From Spirochaetaceae bacterium (GTDB lineage Bacteria; Spirochaetota; Spirochaetia; Treponematales; Breznakiellaceae): a stretch of DNA of 7,518 bases. How positions within the stretch are numbered: position 1 is the stretch's first letter; each line of letters starts with the position of its first letter. Location of the stretch: the NCBI GenBank assembly GCA_031279965.1, contig JAITHM010000025.1:1-7518 (forward strand). The letters are read 5' to 3'. The notes beneath the pieces are model-generated. The model searched no databases, was not told the DNA's origin, and saw only the letters and a list, made by a program, of their open reading frames with translations. This document shows positions 6,140 to 7,518 of this stretch, in pieces. The position numbers were made by a program, and so were the translations under genes.

Positions 6140-7518
6140 CTACTTTAACGTTGGCCAGTCTGTTGCGATATTGGAGAAATCCCAAATATCTTCGGTAAAG
6201 CCGTGGTTCACCCAGATAGTTTTATCGTGCAGAGTTGTAAGCGCTATGCCTTCACCATTATTAAGGTTATTTCCAGCGCCTGTTTCATTTGCCGCCGCCG
6301 CAAGTGCCTCGTTTGCAACTATACCTACAGGCATTTCGAGCCACGCGAAGTTATTTGTAAATGTATACGTACCTGCAGTCGCTTCGTTCTTGCCGCAGAG
6401 CCTGCCGTTGTTATCGCGTACAAGCCCGGTTCCACCTGAAATCGTGATAACGGAAGCGTTGACCGCCGCGCAATTTTCAACCTTAACAGACGTGGGATTA
6501 CGTGTATCACCGTTATATCCCGTTCGTCTGCCGCCGATGATGCCGATAATACCGCCTGCGGAAAGACTTCGATTACCGCTTGAAGTTTGGTTTTCCACGA
6601 TTACACTTCCAGAAGCGTAACAGTTTATAATCTCGGCAACCCCATTGTCTTTGATATCACCAGTAATACTGCCTGCAACGAGGAGTCTATTACCGTTGTT
6701 TTTAACACGAAGTGAACCTGTCGAATAGCTGTTTGTTATTATAACTTTTCTACCTACAATGCAGCCGGTAAAACCGCCAAAAGCTACACTGGCCTCCTGA
6801 GCACTTGTTCCATTCTTTAGTGTTATATCCAGCTCGGAAACACAGCGGTCAATGAGGATCTCGTCGGCAGCAAGATTTTGACCTGTAGTTGAACCTATAA
6901 ATCCACCAACATTGGTAGCCCCCGAGATATCACCAAATACAAGCGAGCCTCGTACCGTAATATTCTGCAGAGTTTTATTCCCGGGCCCGCCTTTGCCCGA
7001 AATACCGCCAAATAAAATACCGTTATAGGTTGCATCGGGATTCGCTGTTGATACTTCCACAGTAAAATCCTGCAAATCCGCGCCGTCTCCCAGGCTTTTG
7101 AACAGTCCTACTTCGCTTGCCGTTCCAGCAAGCACCAAATTCTTAATCGTGTAGCCGTTGCCGTAGAAATGCCCGCTGTATCCATCAGGGCCGTCCCATG
7201 CGCCGGAATCCGCAAGATCGATGTCGCTTGAAAGCGCGAAGTCTTTATCTTTTTTACTGTTATCTCCCAACACGGCGAATTCATTCGGGTTAGAAATCCG
7301 AATACCGGCGTTGGTTACATTCAGCGCTTGGAGCGCCGTGCCCGACGAAACTACCGCCGCAAGCACTTCGCTCACATAATATGTGCCGTCATCTGTCTTC
7401 AGCGTCACAATGAACGACTTGGGCGTATAATCCAAACCCGTCGTCATCGACCAGGTTGTGCTTATCGCCGTCTTCGAGGCCAGCGTTGCCGTGCGCCCTT
7501 GCATGGCGGCATCGCGGC
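6140..7518 (-). CDS. GLUG-type beta-helix repeat surface protein, C-terminal part
   Basis: A partial gene: the reading frame stays open through the right edge, so the 5' end is missing and the ATG at 7504 is not a reliable start. The visible 454 residues from that ATG begin with a region (about 1-75) that could be an Ig-like or repeat linker, followed by LSSDIDLADSGAWDG and GHFYGNGYTIKNLVL (111-125), the classic entry of GLUG-type surface proteins. Repeats then follow with NSYSTGSL (258), NCYASGSV (294) and NCAAVNASV (344), alternating with glycine-rich turns such as GGFIGS (200), VAGSITG (276) and AGGIIGIIGG (316); spacing is 36-50 residues, as in a right-handed beta-helix. The end DFSNIATDWPTLK is the usual closing form of such proteins. 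Likely role: exported adhesin or cell-surface protein; ligand unknown. No signal peptide can be assessed because the start is outside the window. Confidence 0.8.
   Translation of the reverse strand, partial: RDAAMQGRTATLASKTAISTTWSMTTGLDYTPKSFIVTLKTDDGTYYVSEVLAAVVSSGTALQALNVTNAGIRISNPNEFAVLGDNSKKDKDFALSSDIDLADSGAWDGPDGYSGHFYGNGYTIKNLVLAGTASEVGLFKSLGDGADLQDFTVEVSTANPDATYNGILFGGISGKGGPGNKTLQNITVRGSLVFGDISGATNVGGFIGSTTGQNLAADEILIDRCVSELDITLKNGTSAQEASVAFGGFTGCIVGRKVIITNSYSTGSLRVKNNGNRLLVAGSITGDIKDNGVAEIINCYASGSVIVENQTSSGNRSLSAGGIIGIIGGRRTGYNGDTRNPTSVKVENCAAVNASVITISGGTGLVRDNNGRLCGKNEATAGTYTFTNNFAWLEMPVGIVANEALAAAANETGAGNNLNNGEGIALTTLHDKTIWVNHGFTEDIWDFSNIATDWPTLK

Noticed and set aside
6260..7000. 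Repetitive pattern considered as a CRISPR array or tandem DNA repeat
   Set aside because: The repeats are visible only in the protein (beta-helix turns) and vary in spacing and nucleotide sequence, so there are no direct DNA repeats or spacers.

Overview
The window looks like chromosomal DNA of a spirochaete, most likely a gut- or host-associated Treponema or relative. The evidence is a complete flagellar distal-rod gene (flgG) followed by hypothetical genes, a short-signal lipoprotein, and a partial surface protein with GLUG-like beta-helix repeats, a kind I associate with treponeme genomes. Base composition is close to balanced. The genus is an inference from protein character and I could not run a search. 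There is no sign of a mobile element, tRNA, rRNA or CRISPR array.

Left part, rightward (1-3472). A regulatory region (1-178) holds a near-consensus sigma-28 (FliA) flagellar promoter for flgG, a GC-rich inverted repeat, and a strong sigma-70-type promoter facing left out of the window. flgG (179-979) is followed by a nucleotidyltransferase-like protein with an unusual active-site region (1068-1835). Next, overlapping it by an ATGA junction, comes a predicted lipoprotein with an HExxH zinc-metallopeptidase motif (1832-3472). The three genes are probably at least partly co-transcribed, although a candidate internal promoter lies just before the second gene.

Middle part, leftward (5944-3537, convergent with the first block). 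A sigma-70-type promoter (5998-6026) precedes a complete SsnA-type amidohydrolase (5944-4616) that keeps all expected metal ligands. An exported NlpC/P60-like cysteine peptidase (4631-3537) follows and overlaps the ssnA end by 16 bases, so the two appear to form one operon. The two transcription units meet in a 64-base gap holding two mutually exclusive hairpins.

Right part, leftward (7518-6140). This is the C-terminal portion of a large repeat-containing surface or secreted protein whose 5' end lies beyond the window. Just after its stop is a terminator-like hairpin with a GAAA loop.

The point of most biological interest is the FliA-controlled flgG unit carrying a predicted zinc-peptidase lipoprotein and a degenerate nucleotidyltransferase-like protein. 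Neither is a standard flagellar component, and both could be unstudied accessory factors of periplasmic flagella. That role is a hypothesis from gene order only.
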